64,000 nucleotides of DNA from Bacteroidota bacterium (GCA_018262715.1 JADFDS010000041.1:69697-133696), one strand, 5' to 3'; shown: positions 36,220-46,258, counted from the stretch's first letter. The notes: generated by a model from the sequence alone, not told the origin. Program-made: numbers and translations.

Positions 36220-37844
36220 GCCTCCCTTACTGTGAAGTAATCCTTAAGTTCTTCCGCAAAATACTGCAGGGCGTTCCTCACCGGAAGCGGCAGACCACCT
36301 CCCAGGGCGCAGAGTGACCCGAGCTGCATCGTTTCGAGAAGATCATCAAAGAGCTGCCGGTCAATCTTTTCTCCTTTTTCAATTGCGCCGGCAAGCAGCT
36401 CATAACCCCGTGCCGAGCCCAGTCTGCAGGGGAAGCACTTGCCACATGACTCCTTCCTCGTGAACTCAAAAAGGTGTTCCAGCAATTTTATTACCGGGAA
36501 GTCTGCAGGCACCGATACTATTCCGGCATGGCCGAGAAGGAAGCCCTCGCGGGCGAACGACTCGAAGTCGAGTGTCAGATCATCAATCCGCGACGCAGGT
36601 ACAAGTCCGCCCAGCGGTCCGCCTACCTGGAAGGCCTTCACCGGGTATCTCGTTCCGCCTCCAAGCTCATCGATCACTGTTCTCATGGGGGTTCCCATCT
36701 TCACCTCCAGCAGTCCGGGTTTTTTGAAAGCCCCGTCGAGTGATACGAGTTTTGGCCCGGGTGATTTCTCTGTTCCCATTGCTGCCCAGGCGGCACCACC
36801 CTCCTCCAGGATGTAGTGGATATTGGCGAAGGTCTCAACATTGCTCAGCACCGTCGGTCTGCCGAAGAGGCCATAGACGGCCGGGAACGGCGGGCGTGTT
36901 CGCACTTCCGGCCTCAGTCCCTCGAGGGAGTTCAGCAAAGATGTCTCCTCTCCGCATATGTACGCCCCCGATCCTTCCACCACGTGGAAACGGAAACGGG
37001 TGATCTGATTGCCTTCCGTACCTGTCGCAATTCCTGCCTTTTCAATCTCTGTGACAGCCTCCCGCATCCTCCGGACCGCCAGCGGGTATTCTCCCCTGAT
37101 ATAGACTACTCCCGTATCAGCGCCTGTGATGATACCAGTCATCATCATGCCAAAAAGTACGGCGTGCGGCCGTTCCTCGAGCAGCCATTTGTCTGAAAAG
37201 GCTCCGGGGTCACCCTCATCGCCGTTGCAGACTACATATTTCCTGTCAGCTGCGGCATCGCGCGATGAGCGCACCTTTACATGAAACGGGAATCCTGCGC
37301 CTCCCCGGCCCCGGAGGCCCGAAGCCTCAAGCTCCCTGAGAGCATCATCAGTCCTCCCGGTCCATTTCTCTGCAAGCGACCAGTAATTTCCCGTATCGCC
37401 TGAAGGCGTCAGAAGTGCAGGCATGTCTGCATTCGAGCCAATGCTCATTGATGACGGATCGGCATCACTTCCGCAAAGCCTGATATTTCCATTGACAAGA
37501 AATGCGGTGTTTGAGTGACAGTGACCCAGGCATGTCATGGTGCCTATCTCATCCTCCCTGTAACTTTCAAGCAGGCTCCGCCGGACATCCTCGCTCCGGC
37601 CTGATGTAAGGCAGGCAGTGCCGTCACACATGAATACCTTTTTCCCGGAGTGGGCAGGCCTGAGAAAATCATAGAAGGTACTTGAACTCAGGATGGCTGC
37701 ATCACCGGTCATGAATTCCCCGGCAATGGCCTTAAGATTCTCATTACGAGCATTATCATCATCGCCGGAGACTCCGGCAATACTCTCGTATAAGCTGTCG
37801 GTAAGGTCTCGCCTGGCAGAGAGACCCCTCAGGTTCCTTGACAT
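36216..37844 (-). CDS. Formate dehydrogenase NAD-binding beta subunit (NuoE-NuoF fusion)
   Basis: A 542-residue flavin subunit. The N-terminal 130 residues are thioredoxin-like [2Fe-2S] NuoE/FdsG type, with Cys73, 78, 105 and 109. The rest is NuoF/FdsB: RGRGGAGFPFHVK binds NAD, NGDEGDPGAF binds FMN, SGAYICGEETSLL follows, and ESCGKCFPCRLG plus LCALGG hold the [4Fe-4S] cluster. The extra ferredoxin domain seen at the end of hydrogenase HydB is absent. It heads the two-gene operon and overlaps the alpha subunit. The symmetrical GAAATAT site at 37897-37920 lies 53 bases upstream. Confidence 0.9.
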   Translation of the reverse strand: MSRNLRGLSARRDLTDSLYESIAGVSGDDDNARNENLKAIAGEFMTGDAAILSSSTFYDFLRPAHSGKKVFMCDGTACLTSGRSEDVRRSLLESYREDEIGTMTCLGHCHSNTAFLVNGNIRLCGSDADPSSMSIGSNADMPALLTPSGDTGNYWSLAEKWTGRTDDALRELEASGLRGRGGAGFPFHVKVRSSRDAAADRKYVVCNGDEGDPGAFSDKWLLEERPHAVLFGMMMTGIITGADTGVVYIRGEYPLAVRRMREAVTEIEKAGIATGTEGNQITRFRFHVVEGSGAYICGEETSLLNSLEGLRPEVRTRPPFPAVYGLFGRPTVLSNVETFANIHYILEEGGAAWAAMGTEKSPGPKLVSLDGAFKKPGLLEVKMGTPMRTVIDELGGGTRYPVKAFQVGGPLGGLVPASRIDDLTLDFESFAREGFLLGHAGIVSVPADFPVIKLLEHLFEFTRKESCGKCFPCRLGSARGYELLAGAIEKGEKIDRQLFDDLLETMQLGSLCALGGGLPLPVRNALQYFAEELKDYFTVREA

Positions 37845-37896
37845 GGTTATACTGTTTTTACTTTTCCAAGATATTTACTAACTGTGCGATATGACC

Positions 37897-37920
37897 GAAA
37901 TATGAGAAATATCATATTTC
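37897..37920. promoter_or_regulatory. Palindromic operator-like site between fdh and ppiD
   Basis: GAAATATcATATTTC (37906-37920) is a perfect 7-base dyad with one central base, preceded by a third GAAATAT (37897-37903). It sits 53-76 bases before the formate dehydrogenase start. The regulator is unknown; a Crp/Fnr-like dimer is one possibility. Confidence 0.4.
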
Positions 37921-37956
37921 CCGGAAGTTAAATAAAATGAGAAGAAGGCCCGTCCT

Positions 37957-37984
37957 TTTGTTTAACTGAATTTTGTTATATTTG
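37957..37984 (+). promoter_or_regulatory. Promoter of the ppiD-like gene
   Basis: TTTG (37957-37960), 16 bases, TATATTTG (37977-37984). The -7 box is perfect; spacing is a little short. Leader about 43 bases. Confidence 0.5.
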
Positions 37985-38033
37985 TCGCCTGTATTTTTCA
38001 AGAGGCAAAATTCATTATTTAATTAGTATTCAG

Positions 38034-40154
38034 ATGGCAATACTTCAGAGTTTAAGAGAGAAGGCAGGACCGCTGCTGGCGATTGTGATTGGGTTTTCCC
38101 TGCTTCTCTTTGTGGTGAGTGATTTTTTCGGAAGTAACACTTCCCAGCGCCGAAAGGCAAACAAATATTATCAGCTTGCCACTATTGACGGGGAGACCGT
38201 GTCATACCAGGACTTCGAAGCCCGTGTTCAGGAACTTGTAGATATTTACAAAATGTCAGGATCATCAGAAGTCAATGATGAAATGATGCAGAGCCTGAGG
38301 GAACAGGTATGGCAGCAGATGCTCTCAGAGAAGCTGATGGGCAAGACCTACCGGCAGGTTGGCCTTGGCGTCAGTCCTGACGAAGTGGAGATGCTCGTCT
38401 TTGGTGACGACCCCCATCCTATTGTCAGGCAGCTTTTTACTGACCCCGGCACCGGCACCTTCAATGAATCATTCCTTGTGAATTTTCTGAAGGCCACCGA
38501 GACTGATGACGCAACCAAAAGATACTGGCTATTCTTTGAGGATCAGATAATCAATGACAGGCTCAATACCAAGCTGGTCAACCTGATGTCAAAGGGTCTC
38601 TATGTCACCGGCAAGCAGTCGGAGTTTGAGAACAGCCTAAACGGGAACACTGTCAGTTTCAGCTATATGGTACGCAACTATGCGGCCATACCTGACAGTC
38701 TGGTGAAGGTTACCCCGGACGAGATCAGGAGCTATTATGACAAGCACAAGGATAACTTCAAGCGTGGTGCCACCAGGGATATGGAGTATATAACCTTTGA
38801 GATTGCTCCCTCAGAGGCAGACATGAAGGAGACCGAGACCTGGGCCATAAATGAGAAGGAGAACTTCGCTACAGCCACTGACGTGATTCAGTATATCAAC
38901 CTGACGGCTGACACCAGGCACACCGGTTTTTATCTGACAACGGAGGATCTGCCCGAAAGCCTGCGGCCGCTGGCCGAGGCAGGTGACAAATCTGCCGTTG
39001 CCGGGCCTTATCTTGAGAACGGCAGTTACAAGCTGGCACGCATAATTGACATAGCCGAGCGTCCTGATTCTGTCAGGGCAGCACATATTCTGCTCTCACC
39101 CAACCCAACCAGGCCCCTTGCCCAGGTAAGAAAAGAAGCTGACAGCCTTATTGCACTCGTCAGGTCAGGGATTGACTTCAACGTACTGGCAATGGCCAAC
39201 TCCGATGACCAGGGTTCGGCACAGGTAGGAGGCGATCTCGGATGGTTCAGCGAAGGGATGATGATAATCCCCTTCAATAATGCCTGCTTCAGTAATAAGA
39301 AGGGTGACATTGTGACTGCAGAGACAACCTACGGCATACATGTCATCAAGATACTTGACCAGAGCCGCAGGGTAAGGAAATATGACATAGGCATCGTAGA
39401 CCGCCAGGTCATCCCCAGCAGCATGACCACACAGCGCATCTATTCCGAGGCATCACAGTTTGCCGGGACCAATGACACATACGAGAAGTTCAACAAGGCT
39501 GTGGCTGAGGGGAACCTCAACAAGAAACTTGCGTTGAACGTGACTCCTGACCAGAAGGAGCTTCCCGGCCTGACACAGTCAAGAGGACTTGTCATGGCTC
39601 TCTTCCAGAACAGCAAGGCGGGCAGCATTGTCCTTGACAACAGCAGCCAGGCAGTGTTCGAGCTTCCTGACCAGTATGTGGTTGCTTACTGCAGCAGGGC
39701 CCAGGAGGAGGGAGTTGCACCCGTGGAGGATGTGGCTTCAGATATCAGGTTCATCCTGGCAAAGAAGAAAAAGGCGGAGGTCATTGTTGCCGAGATGAAG
39801 AAGCTTGAAGCCGAGGGTAAAAACCTCAATGAGATTGCTGCTCATTACAACACCACCGTTCAGGATGCCAGCGGAATCAACTTCAGGTCATACTCAATTC
39901 CCGGCGCCGGGATAGAGCCCGCCCTGATATCGGCAGCATCAGCCTCTGAGGCCGGTAAACTTTCGAAACCGGTTGAAGGCAACAACGGCGTTTACATATT
40001 CATGGTCAGCGACGCCGCTCCCGTGGTGGCCGAAGAACTGGCAATGGTGAAGGAGAGAATGAACTCCAGCTACCAGATCCGCGCTTCATACGAAGCCTAC
40101 CAGGCCCTTCGCGACAAGAACGAGGTCAAGGATATGAGATACAAATTTTATTGA
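38034..40154 (+). CDS. ppiD: PpiD-type periplasmic chaperone / peptidyl-prolyl isomerase
   Basis: A 706-residue protein anchored by one N-terminal transmembrane helix (LLAIVIGFSLLLFVVSDFFG, residues 13-32) with the bulk in the periplasm. A SurA/PpiD-like N-terminal chaperone region (TIDGETVSYQDFEARVQEL) is followed by a parvulin domain near 345-445 (RAAHILLSPNP, GGDLGWFSEGMM, ETTYGIHVIKILD). Length and order match PpiD of Bacteroidota, which helps outer-membrane proteins fold after leaving SecYEG. It is a single gene. Confidence 0.88.
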   Translation: MAILQSLREKAGPLLAIVIGFSLLLFVVSDFFGSNTSQRRKANKYYQLATIDGETVSYQDFEARVQELVDIYKMSGSSEVNDEMMQSLREQVWQQMLSEKLMGKTYRQVGLGVSPDEVEMLVFGDDPHPIVRQLFTDPGTGTFNESFLVNFLKATETDDATKRYWLFFEDQIINDRLNTKLVNLMSKGLYVTGKQSEFENSLNGNTVSFSYMVRNYAAIPDSLVKVTPDEIRSYYDKHKDNFKRGATRDMEYITFEIAPSEADMKETETWAINEKENFATATDVIQYINLTADTRHTGFYLTTEDLPESLRPLAEAGDKSAVAGPYLENGSYKLARIIDIAERPDSVRAAHILLSPNPTRPLAQVRKEADSLIALVRSGIDFNVLAMANSDDQGSAQVGGDLGWFSEGMMIIPFNNACFSNKKGDIVTAETTYGIHVIKILDQSRRVRKYDIGIVDRQVIPSSMTTQRIYSEASQFAGTNDTYEKFNKAVAEGNLNKKLALNVTPDQKELPGLTQSRGLVMALFQNSKAGSIVLDNSSQAVFELPDQYVVAYCSRAQEEGVAPVEDVASDIRFILAKKKKAEVIVAEMKKLEAEGKNLNEIAAHYNTTVQDASGINFRSYSIPGAGIEPALISAASASEAGKLSKPVEGNNGVYIFMVSDAAPVVAEELAMVKERMNSSYQIRASYEAYQALRDKNEVKDMRYKFY

Positions 40155-40178
40155 TATCCGGTATATAAATTTTATATG

Positions 40179-40207
40179 GTAGCGGCAGGTCTGAGACCTG
40201 CCGCTAC
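40179..40207. repeat. Perfect palindrome between convergent genes
   Basis: A 13-base perfect inverted repeat (GTAGCGGCAGGTC / GACCTGCCGCTAC) with loop TGA, lying between ppiD and the acyltransferase gene. It lacks a U-tail on either side, so it looks more like a REP-type mobile palindrome than a standard terminator, though it could slow RNA polymerase. Confidence 0.75.
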
Positions 40208-40231
40208 GTGCATAATATATAATATCTATTT

Positions 40232-41989
40232 TCATTCCTTTTCCCGCGACAGGGAACTGACAAATCCGGCAGGGAGGTTGTAAACATCCAGCATGATCAG
40301 CCCGTCAAGGCAGTTATTGAAATCAGGGTCAACATTGAAGCCTATGATCCGGGCGTTGACCTCGAGGTATTTCTTCAGCAGCACCGGTATGCGGTAACCA
40401 TTGTCCACATCACTCACCACCTTTTCGACCTTGCTGATGTCCCTTTCCGCTGATGAGATGATGATCTCACTGTCAATACGTTTGTCTATCTGGGGGCTGA
40501 ACTTCTTCCTCGGCCTGATGTGCATGGCCATCTCCCGGTCAAAGAAGTTGTTCCTGACAAATTCGACTATCAGGGATTTGGAAAACGCCGAGAACTCATT
40601 GCTGATGCTTACCGGGCCTATAAGATAACGATACCCGGCATTCTGCAGCAGTACTGACAGAAGACCCTTCCAGAGAAGGAACAGGGGCATCGCCTTTTTC
40701 TGGTACTCCTGCACTATGAATGACCGTCCCAGCTCGAGAGACTCGGCCAGGACAGGTTCAAATGACTTGCGGATCCTGAACAGGGAGTTGATATAAAAAC
40801 CCTTGACACCATACTGGCTCATGATCTCTCTTCCCTTTCCAATGCGGTATGCCCCCACGAGTACCCCGGCTGCCTCATCCCAGATAACCAGGTGGTGGTA
40901 GTAAAAATCATATTCATCCAGGTCGGTTGCCCTGTTGGTCCCTTCACCAACTGCCCTGAAGGTCACCTCGCGCATCCTGCCGATCTCCCTGATCAGATTC
41001 GGTATAGCCCGTGTAGGGGCAAAAAGGACAACAAAGTTACTGACGGTGAACAGTTGGTATGTTCGCCTTATGTTATTAATCTCAGCGGCAAGTGTTGCCC
41101 GGTCAGACGGAGGGGCAACCGGTTCCTGCCGCCTGTTGCGCCGTGGCATGAAGCCGGAAAAGAAAGGTTTGGCCTCCAGGGATGAACCGAGCGAATAGGT
41201 GCGGGCCCTGAGGTAGCGTCCGAAACGGGCTATGTCTCCGAACCCGGCCTGCTCACTGACTGACAGTGACCGCCCGATGCGTACCCTGATGATCTTGTGC
41301 CGTTTGTTAAACAGTTCCGAGCCCAGCTTTGCAGTGCTCAGCAACGGGTGTATGCGCCCCAGTATATGATACCACCTTGAATTGGTACCGTGAAAGTAGA
41401 CCGGAATGACCGGCACCTCAGCCATCCTTACCTCACGAAGTATCTGCTCCTGCCACTCCATGTCAGCTATCAGTCCTGATTCCGACTGGTATGTTGAGAC
41501 CTCCCCTGCGGGGAAAAGAGCCAGGCCGTGGCCCTCCCTGACATGACTCATTGCCTCCTCCATCCCTTTTCGGGATGTCATTCCTTCATGGCTCTCTCCT
41601 TCCGCATCGGCAGGAACGATAAGATGCTTCAGCGGATCAATCTTCTGCAGCAGGAAGTTGGCCATCACCCTGACATCAGAACGCCGGCGGGCAAGTATCT
41701 TCAAAAGTATCAGGGCGTCAATTCCACCGAAGGGATGGTTTGAGACCGTAATGAAGGGGCCCGTCAGCGGAATATTTTCGAGGTCCTTGTCGGGTATATC
41801 GTACCTGATGTCAAGGTGGTCAAGGATGGAATTGATAAAGACTGCCGGATCATTGTCATAGGTATTTGTGTAGACCCTGTTCAGCTTGTTATAGCGAAAT
41901 ATCTGCATCAGGGCTTTGGCAATCACCACCCCGCCCGGTATGTCAAGATTGGCGGCCCTGGCCAGCTCCCTTGAGGTCAGTAGTTTCAT
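40232..41989 (-). CDS. Bifunctional aminolipid acyltransferase (OlsF/GlsF-like)
   Basis: A 585-residue two-domain acyltransferase. Residues about 75-260 are a PlsC-like O-acyltransferase with NHPFGGIDAL (NHx4D box), PAGEVSTYQ and VPVIPVYFHG. Residues about 300-560 are a GNAT-like N-acyltransferase related to OlsB/GlsB (VGAYRIGKGREIMSQYGVKGFYINSLF, split here by family signature LELGRSFIVQEYQ). OlsF-type fusions make ornithine lipids, and the Bacteroides GlsB/GlsA pair makes glycine lipids; which amino acid is used here is unknown. The start overlaps the reductase gene by 47 bases, so it belongs to the xylose operon transcript. Confidence 0.8.
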   Translation of the reverse strand: MKLLTSRELARAANLDIPGGVVIAKALMQIFRYNKLNRVYTNTYDNDPAVFINSILDHLDIRYDIPDKDLENIPLTGPFITVSNHPFGGIDALILLKILARRRSDVRVMANFLLQKIDPLKHLIVPADAEGESHEGMTSRKGMEEAMSHVREGHGLALFPAGEVSTYQSESGLIADMEWQEQILREVRMAEVPVIPVYFHGTNSRWYHILGRIHPLLSTAKLGSELFNKRHKIIRVRIGRSLSVSEQAGFGDIARFGRYLRARTYSLGSSLEAKPFFSGFMPRRNRRQEPVAPPSDRATLAAEINNIRRTYQLFTVSNFVVLFAPTRAIPNLIREIGRMREVTFRAVGEGTNRATDLDEYDFYYHHLVIWDEAAGVLVGAYRIGKGREIMSQYGVKGFYINSLFRIRKSFEPVLAESLELGRSFIVQEYQKKAMPLFLLWKGLLSVLLQNAGYRYLIGPVSISNEFSAFSKSLIVEFVRNNFFDREMAMHIRPRKKFSPQIDKRIDSEIIISSAERDISKVEKVVSDVDNGYRIPVLLKKYLEVNARIIGFNVDPDFNNCLDGLIMLDVYNLPAGFVSSLSREKE

Positions 41990-43415
41990 GAGCTGCTTTT
42001 TCTATTATATGAGGAAGGGCATCTTCCCAGCCCAGTGGCATTATATGTACGCCACTGATTCCCTTTTTGGACTTCAGCCTCAACAGTGTCTCAACGGTGA
42101 TGGCGATGCTCTCTTCGGCGAAACGTTCACCGGCATCTGCCAGTCTCTGCATCACCCTCTCCGGCACTGTCACTCCCGGGATTTTCTCATTCAGGTACCG
42201 GGCAATGGAGAGCGACTTCAGGGGGCTGATACCCACAAGAATGAAAACCTTATCCAGGAGGTTTTCCATGTCAAGCTGTTCCAGCCATGGATCGAGGCGG
42301 TCAGGATCAAATACCAGGTTTGTCTGAAGGAACTGCGCCCCGGCATTGACTTTTTTACGTATACGGATGGCCTGCATGACCGGATCGAGTGCAAATGGGG
42401 CTGCAGCAGCGCCGAGGAAGAGCTTCGGCCTGTTCTTTATCTCCCTTCCATCGAGGTAAATGCCTTCATCGCGCATCCTTCTCAATATCCAGAGCATCTG
42501 CACCGAGTCGACGTCGATGATGTTCATGTTGCTCCGTGGTGCGGGTCCGACCCGGGGGCTGTCGCCCGAGAGGCAGAGTATGTTGTACACCCCCAGGGCA
42601 TTGGCGCCAATGGCCAGAGATTGCAGGTTGTTGCGGTTGTTGTCGCGGGCCGAGATCTGCATCACCGGGTCGGCCCCGAGTGAGGCTGCCACGGCGGAGC
42701 AGGCAGCGCTTGACATTCTCGGTACCGCTGATGACCCGTCAGTAAAGTTGATTGCCGAGACATAAGGCATGACCGTCAGTATCTTTTCACGCAGCCTCGC
42801 CGTGGCGGCCGTAAGCGGCGGCGTCACCTCGGCAGTGACGACGAACCTGCCGCTGCGCAACTCTGCCTCGAGTGCCGACTGAGGCCCGGAAACTACGGGA
42901 GGATGGTACTCGGTGTCACCTTTCCACCAGTCGGGCTGTCGGATGGGTTTGAAGACACTTTCCTCAAGCATGTTGCCCATTGTCCGGCCTTTCCTCCGGG
43001 AGGGGACAAGAATTTTCCCGATGCCTGTTTTTCGTGCCGTGCGCACCACTTCGCCCCATGTCTCCGTTCCGGCCCTGTCCCAGTCAACGGGTGGCAGCAC
43101 CTCCAGAAGCCTGTGCTCACGATGCATGCGTCGTGACCGCTCATAAATCAGGTGCCAGGCGCAGCGGCGTGCGGGGTCAACATAGCAGTAGCCATTGTTC
43201 ACCCCGCCGCATGGGCCGTTGCGGATCCCCTTGGGACACGCCATATGACAGATAAATGCTGTCTCCTGCAGCAGGCAGTTGCCGCACATCCTGCATCCGA
43301 AGAGCGGACCTTTGACGATCCTCTCTGTCAGTGCAAGCAATTGCTTTCCGGCAGGCTGCCTGCTGAAAGGACGGAATGCAGGCTGCCAGCGCCGGAGGGG
43401 CGTGAAGACAGCCAT
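41943..43415 (-). CDS. Methylene-tetrahydrofolate reductase, MetV-MetF fusion
   Basis: A 490-residue protein with two domains. Residues 36-95 are the cysteine-rich domain called MetV in acetogens, with Cys41, 44, 47, 56, 60, 69, 77 and 85 (GCRMCGNC, CPKGIRNGPCGG), enough for two iron-sulfur clusters. Residues 190-470 are the MetF TIM barrel (RFVVTAEVTPP, CLSGDSPRVG, AGAQFLQTNLVFD, VGISPL). It interconverts methylene- and methyl-THF, with electrons likely passing through the clusters. It starts 7 bases after xylA and overlaps the acyltransferase gene. That position in a glucuronoxylan operon is unexpected for a methionine enzyme. Confidence 0.85.
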   Translation of the reverse strand: MAVFTPLRRWQPAFRPFSRQPAGKQLLALTERIVKGPLFGCRMCGNCLLQETAFICHMACPKGIRNGPCGGVNNGYCYVDPARRCAWHLIYERSRRMHREHRLLEVLPPVDWDRAGTETWGEVVRTARKTGIGKILVPSRRKGRTMGNMLEESVFKPIRQPDWWKGDTEYHPPVVSGPQSALEAELRSGRFVVTAEVTPPLTAATARLREKILTVMPYVSAINFTDGSSAVPRMSSAACSAVAASLGADPVMQISARDNNRNNLQSLAIGANALGVYNILCLSGDSPRVGPAPRSNMNIIDVDSVQMLWILRRMRDEGIYLDGREIKNRPKLFLGAAAAPFALDPVMQAIRIRKKVNAGAQFLQTNLVFDPDRLDPWLEQLDMENLLDKVFILVGISPLKSLSIARYLNEKIPGVTVPERVMQRLADAGERFAEESIAITVETLLRLKSKKGISGVHIMPLGWEDALPHIIEKAAHETTDLKGAGQGRQS

Positions 43416-43422
43416 TGATCTG

Positions 43423-44748
43423 TCAGATGATATACATGTTAATCAGCTGCTCATAAAGCTCCTGCTTGCCGCTGATCTTTTTCGGCTCACCAACCTTTTT
43501 GGCCAGCTCACGAAGATCCCCGAGGGACAGTTTGCCCTTCTCAAAGAGAGCGCCGCTGCCCTTGTCAAATGAAGCATACCTTGCTTTACGCATCTTCAGG
43601 TAATCTGAATCCTTAAGGATGCGGTCTGCAATTACCAGGCCACGGGCAAAGGTGTCCATGCCGTTGATGTGGGCAATGAAGAGATCCTCCGGATCAGTGG
43701 AGTTGCGGCGCACATGGGCATCAAAATTGATGCCGCCGGTTTTGAAGCCTCCGGCCATCATGATTACAAGCATCGCTTCGGTGATCTCGTTTATGTTTGT
43801 CGGGAACTCGTCGGTATCCCACCCGTTCTGGTAGTCTCCCCTGTTGGCGTCAATGCTGCCGAGCATGCCGGCATCGGCTGCCGTCTGCAGGTCATGCTGG
43901 AAAGAGTGGCCGGCAAGGGTGGCGTGGTTGACCTCCACGTTAAGGGCGAAGTCCTTGTCGAGGCCGTAGTGCCTCAGGAAGCCAATTACTGTGGCTGAAT
44001 CATAGTCATATTGGTGCTTGGTGGGCTCCATGGGCTTGGGCTCTATATAGAACTTACCCTTGAAGCCGTTCTTGCGGGCATAGTCACGTGCCATGGTGAG
44101 CATCATTGCCAGGTGCTCGAGCTCACGCTTCATATCAGTGTTGTGAAGAGTGAGGTAACCCTCGCGACCGCCCCAGAAGACATAACCCTGTCCGCCCAGC
44201 GCAATTGTTGCATCAATGGCATTCTTTAACTGTACAGCAACGTTGGTGAGCACGTTGAAATCAGGATTGGTGGCAGCGCCGTTCATGTAACGGGGATTCC
44301 CGAAGACGTTTGCCGTGCCCCACAGGAGTTTCATTCCTGTCTCCTTCTGCCTGGCCTTAATGACCGGCACCCACTTTTCGAGACGCTTTTCAATCTCGAA
44401 GACTGATCCGTCGTCACCAACAAGGTCGACATCATGGAAACAATAATAGGGAGCGCCTATCTTTTCAAAGAATTCGAAAGCCATGTCAAGCTTGACCTTG
44501 ATCTTGTCATCGCCTTCCAACCCGTCATACGGGAAATCCCTTGTCTTCGCACCGAAGGTGTCAGTGCCGTCTCCGCAGAAGGAATGCCAGTAAGCTATCG
44601 CAAAGCGAAGGATATCCTCCATCTTCTTTCCGCCCACCTTTGCCTCGGGGTCATACCATTTAAATGCCAGGGGATTCTTTGAGTCCCTTCCTTCATACTG
44701 AATCTTCCCGATACCGGGAAAAATTTCGCTTTTACTTTTTTTTGCCAT
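43423..44748 (-). CDS. xylA: Xylose isomerase
   Basis: XylA, 441 residues, turns D-xylose into D-xylulose in the cytoplasm. The catalytic histidine is in YYCFHDVDL, metal and substrate residues are in [17 protein letters not shown] and [18 protein letters not shown], and [20 protein letters not shown] follows; this is the longer class II form. The ATG at 44748 ([11 protein letters not shown]) is used; the frame upstream to 44814 overlaps xylB. It lies 10 bases after xylB. Confidence 0.96.
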   Translation of the reverse strand: MAKKSKSEIFPGIGKIQYEGRDSKNPLAFKWYDPEAKVGGKKMEDILRFAIAYWHSFCGDGTDTFGAKTRDFPYDGLEGDDKIKVKLDMAFEFFEKIGAPYYCFHDVDLVGDDGSVFEIEKRLEKWVPVIKARQKETGMKLLWGTANVFGNPRYMNGAATNPDFNVLTNVAVQLKNAIDATIALGGQGYVFWGGREGYLTLHNTDMKRELEHLAMMLTMARDYARKNGFKGKFYIEPKPMEPTKHQYDYDSATVIGFLRHYGLDKDFALNVEVNHATLAGHSFQHDLQTAADAGMLGSIDANRGDYQNGWDTDEFPTNINEITEAMLVIMMAGGFKTGGINFDAHVRRNSTDPEDLFIAHINGMDTFARGLVIADRILKDSDYLKMRKARYASFDKGSGALFEKGKLSLGDLRELAKKVGEPKKISGKQELYEQLINMYII

Positions 44749-44758
44749 AGGTTTAAAA

Positions 44759-46246
44759 TTATTCATAAAGATGATTTTCAAGAATATCGAGCCACTCATT
44801 ATATCTCGCGTCATAGATCATAGCCAGGCGGGGATCGGGTTCGCTTGAGCCTGTCACCTCGAGGCCGCTGAAGGCCTCCTCATCCGTCCTGTAGAAACCG
44901 CATCCTATCCCGGCGCCACGGGCTGCCCCGACGGAGCCGTCGGTATTGTACAAAGTGATCACTGTCGAAGTCAGGCTTGAAAGGACGTCCCTGAATACCT
45001 TGCTCAGGAACATGTTTGACTCACCGGCACGTATCACCGTGGGATTAATGCCTGTCTCCTTCATTATCTCAAGGCCGAAGCGGAATGAGTAGGCTATTGC
45101 CTCCTGTGCGGCACGGTAAAGATGTCCCTGCCGGTGGATATTGAAATTGAGGCCATGTACCGAAGCTCCTATTTCCCTGTTACGGAACATCCTTTCGGCT
45201 CCATTGCCGAAGGGGAGGATGATCAGTCCGTCACTTCCGGGCTCCACTGCAGCAGCCAGATCATTCATCTCAGGGTAGTTCAGCCCGGCGCCGGTATTCT
45301 TCTTCAGCCAGGAGTTGAGAATGCCGGTTCCGTTGATGCAGAGCAGCACCCCCAGGCGCGTCAGCCTTTCGGTATGGTTAACATGCAGAAAGGTATTGAT
45401 TCTTGACAGCGGGTCAAACTGGGTTCTGTCAGTAACACCGTAGATTACCCCTGAGGTGCCGGCAGTTGTAGCCACCTCTCCCGGTTTCAGGACGTTGAGT
45501 GACAATGCATTGTTTGGCTGGTCTCCGGCCCTGTAGGATACCGGTATGCCGGGAGTAAGCCCAAGGTCGGCAGCTACTGCAGCCGTCAGCTCTCCCTGGA
45601 GGGAGAAGGAAGGAACGGCATCAGCAAGCAGGTCAGGTGAGATTCCGTAATGGTCAAGTAACTCTTCCGATATCTCATTTCTCATGAAATCCCAGAAAAT
45701 TCCTTCAGAAAGGCCTGAAACGGAGGTCTTTATCTCATTTGTCAGGCGCATGGCCAGGTAATCACCCGGAAGCATGATCTTGAAGATCTGTCTGTAAATA
45801 TCCGGTTCGTTCTCCTTTACCCAAGCAAGCTTTGATGCCGTGAAATTTCCGGGAGAGTTCAGCAAATGATGCAGGCAGAAATCTTTTCCCAGCCTGTCAA
45901 AAGCTCTTTCACCGGTCTCCACGGCCCGGCTGTCACACCATATTATTGAAGGACGGAGTACCTTTCTGTTTTTGTCAACCACCACCAATCCGTGCATCTG
46001 GTATGAAATGCCGATTGCACCTATGTCCTTACGTTTGGTTCCCAGTGGCTTCAGGCATGCTGCCAATGCCAGGGTGAAGTTTTTCCACCACAGTTCGGGA
46101 TCCTGTTCGGCCCAGCCGGGGGCAGGTGCGGAAATCTCCATCTCTGATGGAGGATAAGAAGCTGAGGAGATAGCTCTCCCTTTTTCTCCGTCAATAACGG
46201 AGACTTTTACTGATGAGCTGCCAAGATCTATACCAAGTAATAGCAT
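44759..46246 (-). CDS. xylB: Xylulokinase
   Basis: XylB, 495 residues, a FGGY sugar kinase making D-xylulose 5-phosphate. [17 protein letters not shown] is the N-terminal phosphate motif, [13 protein letters not shown] the sugar-side motif, and [10 protein letters not shown] the second ATP-site motif; [13 protein letters not shown] near residue 440 is the C-terminal signature. It sits between the URO-D-like gene (12 bases) and xylA (10 bases). Confidence 0.94.
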   Translation of the reverse strand: MLLLGIDLGSSSVKVSVIDGEKGRAISSASYPPSEMEISAPAPGWAEQDPELWWKNFTLALAACLKPLGTKRKDIGAIGISYQMHGLVVVDKNRKVLRPSIIWCDSRAVETGERAFDRLGKDFCLHHLLNSPGNFTASKLAWVKENEPDIYRQIFKIMLPGDYLAMRLTNEIKTSVSGLSEGIFWDFMRNEISEELLDHYGISPDLLADAVPSFSLQGELTAAVAADLGLTPGIPVSYRAGDQPNNALSLNVLKPGEVATTAGTSGVIYGVTDRTQFDPLSRINTFLHVNHTERLTRLGVLLCINGTGILNSWLKKNTGAGLNYPEMNDLAAAVEPGSDGLIILPFGNGAERMFRNREIGASVHGLNFNIHRQGHLYRAAQEAIAYSFRFGLEIMKETGINPTVIRAGESNMFLSKVFRDVLSSLTSTVITLYNTDGSVGAARGAGIGCGFYRTDEEAFSGLEVTGSSEPDPRLAMIYDARYNEWLDILENHLYE

Positions 46247-46258
46247 ACGGGATTTGTA

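Noticed and set aside
41916-42683. 255-codon open frame on the plus strand
   Set aside because: It lies opposite the MetV-MetF reductase gene, whose residues are clearly conserved; the plus-strand product is Cys/His-rich without a family pattern.
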